Below, one piece after another: positions 42,982-54,691 of a stretch of DNA of 64,000 nucleotides. This DNA is from VRUE01 sp963720805 (GTDB lineage: Bacteria; Actinomycetota; Thermoleophilia; Solirubrobacterales; 70-9): positions 1 through 64,000 of the forward strand of contig CAVRGT010000005.1 in the NCBI GenBank assembly GCA_963720805.1, in the 5' to 3' direction. The position numbers and the translations under genes are program-made. Positions within the stretch are counted from its first letter, which is position 1; each line of letters opens with the position of its first letter. The notes below the pieces were generated by a model. It was not told where the DNA came from and did not search any database. It saw only the letters and a program-made list of their open reading frames with translations.

Positions 42982-43774
42982 TTGAAGATCTGCGTCCTGG
43001 TCAAGGAGGTTCCGGACGCCGCCGTTCAGAAGCGCATCGACTCCAGCACGATGCGGCTGGACCGCAGCGGCGAGAAGAACCTGAACCCCTTCGACACACA
43101 CGCCATCGAGGCCGCCATGCAGATCAAGGAGGGCGGCGCGATCCCGGTCGAGGAAGTCGTCGCCGTGACGATGGGCCCCGACTCCGCCGTCCGCGCTCTG
43201 CACAAGGCGGTCGCGCTCGGAGCCGATCGCTCCGTGCACCTCTCCGACGATGCCCTCGCCGGCTCCGACGTCTGCGCCACCGGCTACTCGCTGGCCAAGG
43301 TGCTCGAGGCCGAGAGCCCGGACCTGGTCCTGCTCGGCCAGCAGTCCGATGACGGCGAGTGCTACACGATCGGCGCCGTCGTCGCCGACCACCTGAAGAT
43401 GCCCTCACTGACCCAGGTGATCAAGATCGACGTCGACCGACGGCAAGCTGCGCTGCGAGCGCCAGGCCGAGTACGGCTACGACACGGTCGAGCTCGAGCT
43501 GCCGGCCGTGATCAGCGTCGGCGACGCGATCAACGAGCCGCGCTACCCGAGCCTGAAGGCGATCATGGGCGCCAAGAAGAAGCCGCTCGACGCCAAGGCA
43601 ACCGGCGACGTCGGCATCGAAGGCGGCATGGTCGGCGCCGACGGTTCCAAGACAACGGTCCTGGCCCTCAACCCGCCGCCCGCGAAGCAGGCCGGCGAGA
43701 TCATCGAGGACGAGGACACCAACGAGACGGTCGAAAAGATCGTCGCCTGGCTCGACGAGAGGAAGCTGATCTAG
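42982..43774 (+). CDS. etfB: Electron transfer flavoprotein beta subunit, one frameshift
   Basis: The protein opens MKICVLVKEVPDAAVQKRID after AAGGAGG. It contains the adenine-nucleotide region LGQQSDDGECYTIGAVVADHL. Near 43437 an extra base breaks the frame in IKIDVD(D)GKLRCERQAEYGYDTV; without it the product is 263 residues, normal for EtfB. With EtfA it carries one FAD and passes electrons from acyl-CoA dehydrogenases to the quinone pool. The TTG start is used. It is immediately followed by etfA. Confidence 0.88.
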
Positions 43775-44747
43775 ATGGCAGGCATCCTGATCTACGCCCT
43801 CCACGACGACGAGGGCAACTTCAACAAGAACTCGCTCGGGGCGATCTCCGAGGCGGCCAAGCTGGCCGGCGAGATCGGCGGCGACGCCGGCGCGATGGTC
43901 GTCGGCGACATCGCCGACGACGCCTGCGCCGCGCTCGGCAACTGGGGCGCGACCAAGGTCTACCGGGCCAAGGACGTGCCCGAGGGCCTGGCCCAGCCGA
44001 TCGTCGACGCGATGGCCAAGGTGATCGGCGACGAGGGCTTCAGCTACGCGCTCTTCGGCGGCGGCCTGCTCGGCTTCGAGATCGGCGCCGGCCTCACCGC
44101 CCGCCTCAACGCCGGCGTGACGATGGAGGTCACCGAGGTCAAGGTGCAGGACGGCAAGCTCGTCGCCGAGCGCCCGATCCTGCAGGACTCCCAGATCGCC
44201 GACGTCGGCTACGTCTCGGAGCCCGGCATCATCATCGGCCGCCTCAACGCCTTCGACGCCAACGAGAGCGGCGGCACGGCCGAGGTCGATCGACGTCGAG
44301 GTCGAGCTCTCGCCCTGGTCGACCAAGGCGAAGATGGTCCAGCGCGGCGAGCAGCGCGGCGCCGACGTCAACATCGAGGACGCCGAGATCCTCGTCGGCG
44401 GCGGTCGCGGCCTCGGTGCTGCCGAGGGCTTCAAGCAGTGCGAGGAACTGGCCGAGGCGATGGGCGGGGCGGTTGCCGCGACCCGCGCCGTGGTCGACGC
44501 CGGCTGGTACCCCTACGCGGCCCAGATCGGCCAGACCGGCAAGACGGTCGCGCCGAAGCTCTACCTGGCCGCCGGCATCTCCGGCGCGATCCAGCACAAG
44601 GTCGGGATGCAGAGCTCGGAGAACATCCTCGCGATCAACAAGGACCAGAACGCGCCGATCTTCGAGTTCTCGGATCTCGGCGTGGTCGGCGACCTGCACA
44701 AGATCGTCCCCAAGCTGACCGAGGCGATCAAGGCCAAGAAGGGCTAG
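43775..44747 (+). CDS. etfA: Electron transfer flavoprotein alpha subunit, one frameshift
   Basis: The N-terminal domain begins MAGILIYALHDDEGNFNKNS. The FAD domain has GAAEGFKQCEELAEAMGGAV, RAVVDAGWYP, QIGQTGKTVAPKLYLAAGIS and SGAIQHKVGMQ. Near 44290 an extra base separates NESGGTAEV from IDVEVELSPW; correcting it gives 323 residues. The ATG follows the etfB stop directly. Catalytic and FAD-binding blocks are complete, so the product is expected to work. Confidence 0.88.
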
Positions 44748-44756
44748 GGGTACGCG

Positions 44757-46459
44757 ATGCCGGCCGTAGCACCGAGCGAGTTCCCGCCGCCGTTCGACCC
44801 GGCCGAGGTCGATCGGCCCGCCGACCGATCCCGAGGACGAGCGCATCGAGGTCGGCGTCGCGATCGTCGGCGGCGGGCCCGCCGGGCTCGCCTGCGCCAA
44901 CAAGCTGATGCAGCTGCTCGAGGACGAGCCCGAGCTGACCGAGAAGCTCGGCGAAGTCCCGGTCGCGGTGATCGAGAAGGGCAAGGTCGCCGGCGCCCAC
45001 CTGCTCTCCGGCGCCAACATGCGCCCCTCGGCGATGGAAGAGCTGTTCCCCGACCTGACCCGGCCGACTGGCCGGTCTACCAGGAGGTGACCAAGGACGC
45101 GGTCTACCTCCTGACCTCGAAGGCGGCGCTCCCGCTGAAGCCGATGCCGCCGAACTTCCGCAACCACGGCAACTACGTCACCTCGGTCTCGAAGCTGGGC
45201 CGCTTCCTCGCCGAGAAAGCCGAGGAGGCGGGCGTCTACATCCTCTCCGAGACCGCCGCGACCAAGCTGCTGGTCGAGGACCGGATCGTCAAGGGCGTCC
45301 GCTCCGGCGACCGCGGCCGCGGCAGAGACGGCGAGGAGCTGGGCAACTTCGAGCCCGGCTCCGACGTCGTCGCCAAGGCGACCGTGCTCGCCGAGGGCAC
45401 GGTCGGCCACCTCACCTACGCCGCCTACGACTACTTCGACATGCACGGCGCCGACCCGCAGCGCTGGGAGCTCGGGGTCAAGGAGGTCTGGGAGGTCCCG
45501 AAGCCGCTCGACCGCGTGATCCACACGATGGGCTGGCCGCTGCGCTAAGTCGCCGAGCTACAAGGAGTTCGGCGGCAGCTTCATCTACCCGATGGGCGAG
45601 GACAAGGTCTGCATCGGCCTGGTCGTCGGCCTCGACTACACCGACGCGACCTTCTCGGTCCACGACGCCCTGCAGCAGTTCAAGACGCACCCCTTCGTCA
45701 AGAAGATCCTCGAGGGCGGCAAGCGGGTCGGCTGGGGCGCGAAGACGATCCCCTCGGGCGGCTACTGGGCGATGCCGAAGCGCCTCGCGGTGCCCGGCAT
45801 GGTCGATCGCCGGCGACGCCGCCGGCATGGTCAACGTCGCCGACGCTGAAGGGCGTCCACTACGCGATGCACGCCGGGATGTACGCGGCGGAGGCGATCG
45901 TCGAGTCGCTCAAGCAGGACTCGGTCAACTTCGAGGCCTACGACGAGAAGGTCCACAACTCGCTGATCGAGAAGGACCTCTACGAATCGCGCAACATGCG
46001 CCAGCCGCTTCTCCAAGGGCTTCTTCTTCGGCGGCGCGATGGCCTCGGCGATGACGGTCACCAAAGGCAACTTCCCGGGCGGCCACTGGAAGCAGGAGGA
46101 CGACGCCGAGGTCCGAGATGGAGCTGGGCAAGGCGAGCGACAAGTACCCCAAGCCCGACAACGAGCTCACCTTCGACAAGCTCGACTCGGTCTTCCTCTC
46201 CGGCAACGCGACCCGCGACGACGCGCCCAACCACGTCCGCATCCAGACCAAGGTGCCGCGCGAGATCGCCCAGACCTGGGTCTCGATGTGCCCGGCCCAG
46301 GTCTACGAGATCCCCGACGAGCAGCTCGAGAACGGCGCCGCCGAGGTCGACGTGCACGTCACCGCCTCCAACTGCGTCCAGTGCGGCGCGATCACCGCCA
46401 AGGGCGGCCGCCTGACCCTGCCCGAGGGCGGCGACGGCCCGCTGTACCAGGAGACGTAA
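44757..46459 (+). pseudogene. ETF-quinone oxidoreductase, broken by about seven indels
   Basis: All parts of a 565-residue ETF-quinone oxidoreductase are present: FAD site (VAIVGGGPAGLACANKL), substrate domain (ETAATKLLVEDRIVKGV), GWGAKTIPSGGYWAMPK, and a C-terminal ferredoxin-like segment (MCPAQVYEI, NCVQCGAIT). The frame breaks near 44815, 45062, 45545 (a TAA arises), 45806, 45842, 46008 and 46113; six insertions and one deletion restore it. It would pass electrons from ETF to menaquinone. Only three of the usual four cluster cysteines are seen; the last position reads Ile. The conservation between breaks argues for sequence error. Confidence 0.82.
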
Positions 46460-46462
46460 GCC

Positions 46463-48629
46463 CTATCCGGGGGTAGACAGCTTTGACCCGCGAGGAGGCG
46501 GTCCTGTCTTGGCAGCCGCTTGAGAGCAGGTTGTTGGGTCCAGCGCTCCGGCGATCAGGAATACCCCGGCGGGGTTGACGCGCAGCACCGGCACCGCCGC
46601 CTGCTCGGTCGCCGTCCACTCGATCTGTGGGGGCGGGAATGGCGAGGCCGGGTCTTCGGGGGTTATCACCACGGCGTTGAAATGGCCGTCGTCGATTCGT
46701 TCGCGCCAGCGCCGACAGCTTTCGATCTGCGTCAACCCGCCGTGAGGCTGTGGTTCGCCCAGATAGCGCACTTCGTTGGAGAGGTCGTCTCCGTAGAAGA
46801 CGTACTGTCCATAGGCGGCGGGCGTGCCGACGATGCCGATCCGCAGGCCGTGCTGGTCGCGGGCCCAGGTCTGGATCAGCTGCCACTGGCTGGTGGCGCG
46901 AAAGCCAGGGTTGTCGAGCGGGGGCGCAACGTCGGCCCGGTAGCGGTCCTCGAAGTACTGGCGCTGCTGCGGGTAGCCGGCGAGCACGGCGATCGCCGAC
47001 CAGCGCGGCGAACGCCGGCCACAGCCGGCGGCTCGCGAGGCCTGCCGAGGAGCCAGATCGGCACCAGCACGGTCGCCGCCCCGATCGCGATCGCCGGCAG
47101 CAGCTTGGGGCTGGATCCATTCGTCGAGCCGATCGCGGCGACCGCGACCAGCAGCGCATAGGCGGGGACAGAGACCCGCCGCGCCATCGACCGCGTCTCG
47201 CAAAGCGGCAGCAGGATCAGGCCGATCGCGATGCCCGGGGGCGGCGTAGCGCAGGTTGGAGGCGAAGCCGTAGGGCCCGCCGTCGGGACCCGAGGCGGAG
47301 ATCGGGTTGAAGACGTGGGCGATCAGGGTCGCCGCCGCTGCCAGCGCGAGGATGCGGATCAGGGGGCTGTGGCGGCGGCGCAGGCCAAGGACGATCCCGG
47401 CGAAGGCGGCGAAGAGGACGACAAACCAAAGCGGGCCGAGGGTTTCGGCAAGGCCGGGGAAGAAGAAGTCGGTCCAGGCGTGGCGGTCCGCGAGGTACTC
47501 GGCGATCGAGTGCGCCGGGCGCGGGTAGAGGTCCTCCTGGTCGGGGCCCGGCAGCGGGCCGGCCTTCGATCCAGGGCAGCGGGTTGCCTGCGTGCGACGA
47601 GGTTGCGCAGGTACCAGAAGCCGCCTGTCGTCAGCCAGGCCACCGAGCCAGATCGCGGCGCGGCGGCCGCGATGCCGGCTTTGCCACCGGCGAGGAGGAG
47701 CCGCGACCGTGATCACGCCGACCGGGGCGAGCATCGTCACCTTGGTGCCGATCGCCAGCCCGGCCGCCAGCGCGGCTACGGCGAGCGGCCCCGGGGTCGA
47801 TCGAGATCGGCCCTCGGCTCGGTCGCCCCCGGCCTCGCTCGGCCGCCGAGCCGCCCACCCGTTGAAGAGGATCGCGATCGCGGCCAGCAGGCAGGCGAGG
47901 GCGACGATGTCGCTCGGGCGCGTTTCCGGCCTGCACCAGCATCATGTCGGAGTCGACGACTAGGATCGTGCCGAGCAGGGTCACGGCGGCAAGGCCGAAG
48001 GGCGCCCGATGCACCAGCCGGCGAGCAGCGCCACGCCCATCCAGCCGAAGTTGAGCAGCGGCGAGAGCAGATCGTTGCCGAGCACGACCATGCCGATCGC
48101 GTGCAGGAGCTCGGAGTTGAGCGGGTAGTACCAGACGGTCAGCTTCAGCGGGTCGGTCTGCAGCAGCCCGCCGACCGAGCCCGTCTGGGCGAACCAGGCG
48201 GCGAAGGGGCAGGTGGTACCAGAGGCTGTCCTGGCGGTAGATGCCGACGTCGAGGCTCTGCAGGATCGGCCCCGCCCAGTGAACCGCGGTCAGCACGGCA
48301 GCAACAGTCGCTACGGCCAGGCCGAGCCGATCGATCCGCGGCTTCGCCGGTTCCGGTCCGGGGAGTGGGATGAGACGCGCAAACCGTAGTGCGATAGCCG
48401 TGATAACCGAGGCCAGGAGCAACGCTGGAGTGTTGAGCAGACCGACAAGGCCGAGGGGCTCAGCCGTGGTCACCGCCAAGGCGAGACCGAGGAGGATTGT
48501 GCCGAGCGCTGCCGGCGCACCACTCCAGGACGGCAGCACAACGATGCGCAGGCGGTGGGCACTGATCGAGAACCCGGCCGCCAACACTCCAAGTAGGAAA
48601 ATGCCACTCAAATAGTCGGGGACGCTCAT
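46463..48629 (-). pseudogene. Multi-pass membrane protein, probable GT-C glycosyltransferase, broken frames
   Basis: Read leftward from ATG 48629, the pieces form one protein of about 720 residues. Many hydrophobic helices come first (LSGIFLLGVLAAGFSISAHRL, then ALRFARLIPLPGPEP and DSLWYHLP), and a soluble C-terminus follows (LRIGIVGTPAAYGQYVFYGD, VITPEDPASPF). At least six indels lie between about 46950 and 48210. The topology resembles dolichyl/undecaprenyl-phosphate sugar transferases of the ArnT/GT39 kind, but no conserved acidic loop can be confirmed across the breaks. Context with sugar epimerase and deacetylase genes suggests surface polysaccharide work. Confidence 0.5.
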
Positions 48630-48697
48630 GGATATGCAACTGATATAAAAACCCGGTTCGGGTTGGTCAAAGTCGAGCAAGCTATTTAACGAAGCGG

Positions 48698-50263
48698 TTG
48701 CCGATAACTCCGCACGGAAAGGTTGGGGCATTGGGAACCGAGTCTGGTCCAGCGAGAAGTCGGCGAGCCGTGTTCGCAATCGTGGCCCTGGCAGCGTCTG
48801 CCTGCGTCGCGCTCTTGGCGATCTCGATGAGCGAGAGCGGCGACGCTGCCTTCCCCGGCCTCAACGGCAGGATCGCCTACGCCTCCGGGGGCTCCTACTC
48901 CTACTCGAGCGCCGCGATCTGGGCCGCGAACGCCGACGGAGGCTCGCCGACGGTGCTGGCCGCGGGCTCCGGCGTCTCGGCTCCCTCGTATTCGGCCGAT
49001 GGCAGCCGGATCGCCTTCGACAGGGAAGGCGGCGTTGCCGTGATGAGCGCGAGCGGCTCAGGACAGGTTCAGCTTCTGAGCGGTAGTGATTCGCGGTCGT
49101 CGCGAACCGAATGGAGGAAAGACTACGTTGATCCCCACTCGGCCAAAGTCATCCCTGTGGTCAAGGTCGAATCGTTCGATGACCAATGGCAGAACTTCGA
49201 TCACCCCTCGTTTTCCCCGATGGAACGCGGCTCGTCGTCTCTGAAGCGAGCGGAAAGCGGACCAACAGCAGCATCTGCGCCGTTGAAGACCTCAACGACC
49301 AGCAATGCCTCCTCTTTCCCGACCCGAACTCCTACTTCAACTACGAATACAACTGCAACGCCTGCGGAGCTCACCTGATTTCGGTCAACGCAACGACCGG
49401 TGCCGGGATCGAAGTGTTGACCAGCCTGGTTGGCAATCACGAGGGACACCAAGCCTTCCTACTCAGCCAACGGCAAGGTCGCCTTCGCGCGGGCGGGCAA
49501 AGGCGGGTCGTCGATATATGTGCTCGACTCGCCGGGTGCCGCCCCGAGGCGCGTGACCACGGGCCAGTCCGATCGCACGCCCGACTTCTCACCGGACTCC
49601 GCGCAGATCGTCTTCAGCCACGGGTACGCCGACCTCGGAGTTGTGGGTGTCGGCGGCGGCACCGTGCAGCTCCTCCCGGTTCCCGCCCCGCCGGAAGGCA
49701 CCGGCGGTTACGTCAACTCCCCAGTCTTCTCTCCGGACGGGTCCCACGTCGCGTTCCGGCGGGAGGTCTACGGCCCGATGTGGAAAGACGAATCCGGGCT
49801 TTTCACCATGGCCCTCGACGGTTCGGGGTTGACGCGGATCGCCGCCGACGGGTTCGCGCCAAGCTGGCAGCCCCAGTCGCCACCGCCACCCCCCGCGGCG
49901 CGCCCCAGGGCGAAAGCGAGGAAGGGCAAGGTCAGGCTCAACAAGAAGGGCCGGGCGAAGATCGGCACGATCATCTGCGGTGGCACTCGCTGCTCGCTCA
50001 AGGTGCTCTCGGCGCGGTTGAAGGTGGGCAAGCGCTCGTGCGCTCAGATCCGCACCAGGCTGGCCAGGAAGCTCGCCCCGGGCAAGAGCGCCAGGCTCGG
50101 GATCAAGGTCTTCGGCAAATGCCTCCTCGCCCTGGAAAAAGCGGGCAAAGGCAAGCTGTCGACGAGGGTCCGGGTCAAGGACGCGCTCGGCAAGAAAGTG
50201 CTGACGCTGAAGACGACCCTGATCCCAGTCAAAGCGCCGAAAAAGAAGCATCGCGGGAAATAG
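48698..50263 (+). pseudogene. TolB-like secreted beta-propeller protein, two indels
   Basis: A signal-anchor (AVFAIVALAASACVALLAIS) precedes TolB/PD40 repeats such as APSYSADGSRIAFDREGG, DHPSFSPDGTRLVVSE, TPDFSPDSAQIVFSHG and SPVFSPDGSHVAFRRE. The C-terminal 100 residues are a Lys-rich beta domain like those of other secreted proteins of this group. One deletion near 49178 and one insertion near 49447 restore a 521-residue frame. The start is uncertain: TTG 48698, or nearer the anchor. A role on the cell surface is inferred. Confidence 0.65.
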
Positions 50264-50291
50264 GTCCGGGGTCGGCGGCTAACCTCGCGCC

Positions 50292-51195
50292 GTGCTGGCG
50301 CTTGGCATAGTCGCGGCGGTCGGGGCCTCGCTGCTCTACAACACCTCGATCGCGCTGCAGGCGCTGGAGGCGCGCGAGGTGCCGGGCGAGCACTCGCTGC
50401 GGGTCTCACTGATCGGCAAGCTGGTGCGCAACCGGCGCTGGCTGGGAGCGACCGCGCTGGGCCTGGCGGGGTGGCCGCTGGAGATCGCGGCGTTGCTGCT
50501 GGCGCCGCTGACGGTCGTGCAGCCGTGTCTGGCCAGTGGCTTGATCCTCTTGCTCTGGCTGGGGGCACGCGGCTGGGAGAGGCACCGGGAAGGCGGGAGT
50601 GGATCGCCGTTGCGGCAATCGTGGCGGGGGTCGCCGGGGTTGCCCTGGCGGCGCCAGAGCGGAGCACCCACCACGCCGCGACCGGCGCGATCGCCCTGGC
50701 CCTCGGCCTCGTCGCGATCCCGATCGCGGCTCCCTACGCCCTCCGGCACATCCGATATTCACCCCGCTTTGGTGTGGTCAATGTCGGCAGCGCGGGACTC
50801 GCGACGCTGGCGGTGATCAGCGCCGGTTGCGGTTACGCCTGGACCGCGATTGCCAGCAAGCTGCTCACCGACGAGCTGGCAGCCGGCGCGCTGCTGGTCG
50901 CGATCGCCTGGCTTGCCACCGCGGCCGCTTCGGAGGGGTTGGCCCTGCTCAGCGAGATGAGCGCGTTGCAGCGCCGCCCTGCCACGCGCGTCGCCCCGGT
51001 CATGTTCGCCGTCCAGGTGCTGATGCCCGTGATTCTGGCGCCGCTGATCTTTGCGAGTCGTGGGGCTCGACCCCGCTGGGCGGCGCTGCCTTGATCGCCT
51101 CGATCGCGATTGCCGTTGCCGGGACCACGCTGCTGGCCGGGTCACCCGCCGTGGGAGCGGTCATCGAGAGTGCCCACAATGGCGATTCAGACTAG
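50292..51195 (+). pseudogene. DMT/EamA-like membrane transporter, two indels
   Basis: About 301 residues with nine or ten short membrane helices. The opening is VLALGIVAAVGASLLYNTSI, and the later part includes WIAVAAIVAGVAGVALAAPE and IASIAIAVAGTTLLAGSP. Deletions near 50566 and 51057 break the frame. The size and helix pattern fit the drug/metabolite transporter superfamily. The substrate is unknown. Start GTG 50292. Confidence 0.6.
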
Positions 51196-51231
51196 GTTCC
51201 GCCCGGCTTCGGTCCGCTTTCGCTGCTAGCC

Positions 51232-52352
51232 TTGCGGCCGCCTCTCGCGCTTTCACTCGATTTCGTCCCGCGAAGGCTTCCCCAGCCACACTCACGCCAA
51301 GGAGCCACCGTAGGGTCCGCAGAGACAAGCCGGGTCGACGCGAGCAAGTTCGCAATCGGGTTCGACCATCGAGACCGCGCCAGGCTCTTCGAGCTCTGGG
51401 CCGAGGTGCTCGACTCCGAGCAGTGGTCCGAGGGCCGCAAGCTGGAAGCCTTCGAGCAGCGCTGGGCGGAGTGGAACGGGCTGCCAAGCCTCGGCCTTTC
51501 CAGTTGGGCGGGCGGCGCGCTGGCGGCGCTGGAGTTCGCCGGGGTGAAGGGGGAGACGGTGCTCTGCCCCTCCAACACATTCATGGCGACGCCGCTGGCG
51601 GCGATCAACGCCGGTGCCACGGTCGAGTTCGTCGACTGCAACCGCGGACGACCTCTGCATGTCCTTCGAGGACTTCGAGGCCAAGGCCGAGCGCCACAAG
51701 CCGCAAGGCGGCGATCCTCGTCCACATCGGCGGCCACATCGCCTTCGACTCCGAGCGGATCGCCGAGTACTGCCGCGCCAACGGCATCTTCCTGCTCGAG
51801 GACTGCGCCCACGCTCACGGCGCCGATTGGAACGGCGGCAAGCCGGGCGGCTTCGGCGACGCGGGCGTCTACTCGCTCTACGCGACCAAGACCGTCTCCA
51901 CCGGCGAGGGCGGCGTGCTCGTCTCCGCCAACGAGGAGCTGATCGAGTTCGCCCGCAAGTTCCGCAACTACGGCAAGTTCGAGCACGAGGTCGACGGGCT
52001 CAACTTCCGCATGAGCGAGTTCACCGCGGCGCTGGGGCTGGTCCAGGCCGAGCGCATGGAGGAGATCGTCGCCTGGAAGAACCGCTACGCGGCCGAGCAC
52101 CTCGACCCGCTGCACCCGGCCCGGCTCGAGCTGCCCGAGGGGATGACCTCGGGCCTCTACAAGTACATCGTCTTCGAGCAGATCGAGAAGTCCACCGGCC
52201 GCGTCTACGAGGAGCCCTGCCACCGCATCATGGGGCGCTCGGACGAGCTGCCCAACACCGACTGGGTGGCCGAGAACCACTGGTGCGTGCCGCTCTACTA
52301 CCGGCCCGAGAGTCGTGCGGCGGCGCTCGATCCCAAGGAGGAGGAAGCATGA
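51232..52352 (+). pseudogene. DegT/DnrJ/EryC1 sugar aminotransferase, two indels
   Basis: This PLP enzyme of about 372 residues has the cofactor Lys in YSLYATKTVSTGEGG, the Asp in FLLEDCAHAHGA and the N-terminal SSWAGGALAALEFAG. Such enzymes aminate keto-sugars attached to nucleotides. Insertions near 51648 and 51704 interrupt the segment FVDCN-ADDLCMSFEDFEAKAERHKP-KAAILVHIGG. The start is uncertain (TTG 51232 is the only nearby candidate). The stop overlaps the epimerase start (ATGA), so the two act together. Confidence 0.8.
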
Positions 52353-54691
52353 GGGTCCTGGTAACCGGCGGCGGCGGCTTCATCGGCTCGCACGTGGTCG
52401 ACCGCCTGATCGAGCGCGGCGACACGCCGCGGATCTTCGACCTCAGCGCCTCGCCGTACCACTCGCCGCTGGAAGTCGAGACCTTCACCGGCAGCATCAC
52501 CGATCCCGCCAACCTCGACCTGGCGATGCGCGACTGCGACGCCGTCATCCACCTCGCCGCCGTCGCCGACGTCGGCCACGTCCTCGCCGATCCGGTCCTG
52601 GCCGAGGAGGTCAACACCCGCGGCACCCTCAACGTGCTCGAGGCGGCCTGCCGGGCCAAGGTCGGTCGCGTCGTCTACGGCTCGACCACCTGGGTCTACA
52701 GCGACTGCCCCGAGCAGGAGGTCGACGAGGAAACGCCGATCCCGGCGCCGCGCCACCTCTACACCGCGACCAAGCTCGCCGGCGAGACCTACTGCGCCGG
52801 CTACGCCGAGCTCTACGACCTGGAGAGCACGGTGCTGCGCTTCGGCATCCCCTACGGCCCGCGCGCCCGCGCCGCCGGCGTCGTCGCCAAGTTCACCGAC
52901 CTCTCCTTCGAAGGCAAGCCGCTGACGATCGCCGGCGACGGCTCGACGACCCGCAGCTTCATCTACGTCGAGGACCTCGCCGACGGGATCGTCGCGGCGC
53001 TTGCCCCCGAGGCCGCCGGCCGCACCTACAACCTCTCCGGCGACGAGGTCGTGACGATCCTCGAAATCGCCGAGCGGGTGCAGGAAAACGTCGACACCTG
53101 CGAGATCACCCACACGCCGCCGCGCCCCGGCGATTTCCCCGGCAAGTCGATCTCCAACGAGCGGGCGCTGGAGGAGCTCGGCTGGAAGGCCGGGACGAGC
53201 TTCAAAGAGGGCGTGCGCAAGTACGTCGAGTGGGTCCGCGGCACTACCCGCCCGCCCGACCCGGTTCCCGGCAAGCAGCCCTCGCTGAACGGCAACGAAC
53301 ACGCGGCCGGCGCCCTGCTGGCCGGCGCCGCGCGGGCCGAGGAGCGCTCGCCCCGGGTGCTGATCCTCAGCGCCGACATCGGCGAGGGCCACGACCTGCC
53401 GGCGCGGATCATCAAGGCCGATCTCGAAGAGGAGGTCCCCGGGGTCGAGGTGGAGGTCGCCAACGGGCTCGAGGCGATGGGCAAGCTCTCCGCCGCGGTG
53501 CTCCGCGACGGCTCCAAAGTGACCTTCCGCTGGATGCCCTGGCTGTTCGACGTCCAGTACTGGCTGATCACCAAGTTCGCCCCGGCCCGCTGGCTCTTTC
53601 ACCACATCGGCTACGTGTTCTCGGGCCGCGGCCTGCTGCAAGGTTGATCGAGGAGTACGACCCCGACGCGGTCATCTCCACCTACCCCGGCGTGACCGCG
53701 GTGCTGGGCATGCTGCGCGAGAACCGCCGCCTCGATGTCCCGGTGCAGTCGGCGATCACCGACCTGGCCGGCCTGCGCTACTGGGCGCATCCCGGAGTCG
53801 ACCTGCACTACGTCACCCACCCGGAGTCGATCGAGGAGGTCGAGAGGCTGGTCGGCCCCGGGACGGTCGAGTGGGTCCGCCCGCCGATCTCGCGCGAGTT
53901 CCTGATGCCGCGCACCCGCCGCGACGCGCGCGAGGCGCTCGACGTCCCGGCCCACGCCCGGGTAGTGCTCGTCTCCGGCGGCGGCTGGGGGATCGGCGAC
54001 CTTGAGGGCGCGATCCGCTCCGCGCTCTCCGAGGACGCCCTGGTCGTCTGCATCACCGGCCGCAACGACGTCGCCCGCGAGAAGCTCGAGCGCAGCTTCG
54101 CCGGCAACGAGCAGGTCCGCATCCTCGGCTTCACCGAGCAGATGAGCGACTGGATGGCCGCCGCCGACGCGATGATCCACGCGACCGCCGGTCTGACCGT
54201 GCTCGAGGCCCACATCCGCGGCTGCCCGGTCGTCTCCTACGGCTTCTCGGCCGGCCACCTGCGCGCCAACAACGCGGCCTTCGAACGCTTCGGCCTGGCC
54301 GAGGTGGCGGGCTCCCAGCACGAGCTGGAGTCGGTCCTGCGCCACCTCACCCGCGAGCGGCGCTCGCCGGATTCCTCCTTTGCCTCGCTGCCCTCGATCG
54401 CCTCGCGGGCACTCAATGTGCGGCCGCGGGTTCGCCCGCAGCCGGTCTGGCGCCTGCGCGCCGAGCGCGTCGCTACTGCGGTCACCCTCGCCGTGATCGC
54501 GGTGGTGATGCTGTTCACCGTGATCGACCGCGAAGCGCCCTACAAGGTGATCGCCAAGCCGCTCGAGGGCCGCATCCACATCGGCAAGGACAACGACGGC
54601 TCGACCGCGACTCCCGCTGCGAGCGTCGCCCCGGCGGCGCCGTGCCAAGACGACTCACGCCCAGCAGGCCTCGGCTCAGACAGCCCCTTGA
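52349..54691 (+). CDS. Fusion of NAD-dependent sugar epimerase and GT28-like glycosyltransferase, two indels
   Basis: Residues 1-310 are an extended SDR epimerase/dehydratase: MRVLVTGGGGFIGSHVVDRL (NAD site), YGSTTWVYS, and the Y-x3-K in LYTATKLAGE. The frame runs on without a stop into a second domain resembling MGDG synthase/MurG-type GT28 enzymes (VLILSADIGEGHDLPARI; VSTYPGVTAVLG; HATAGLTVLEAHIRGCPVVSYG), followed by a membrane helix (VATAVTLAVIAVVMLFTVI). Indels near 53644 and 54632 must be corrected, giving 780 residues and a TGA overlapping the next start. It may make and transfer an activated sugar to a lipid. The fusion junction itself contains no break. Confidence 0.75.

Noticed and set aside
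43430..46120. Programmed ribosomal frameshifting in etfB, etfA and ETF-quinone oxidoreductase
   Set aside because: The sites share no slippery sequence or downstream structure, occur many times in one gene, and include insertions and deletions. Sequence error fits better.
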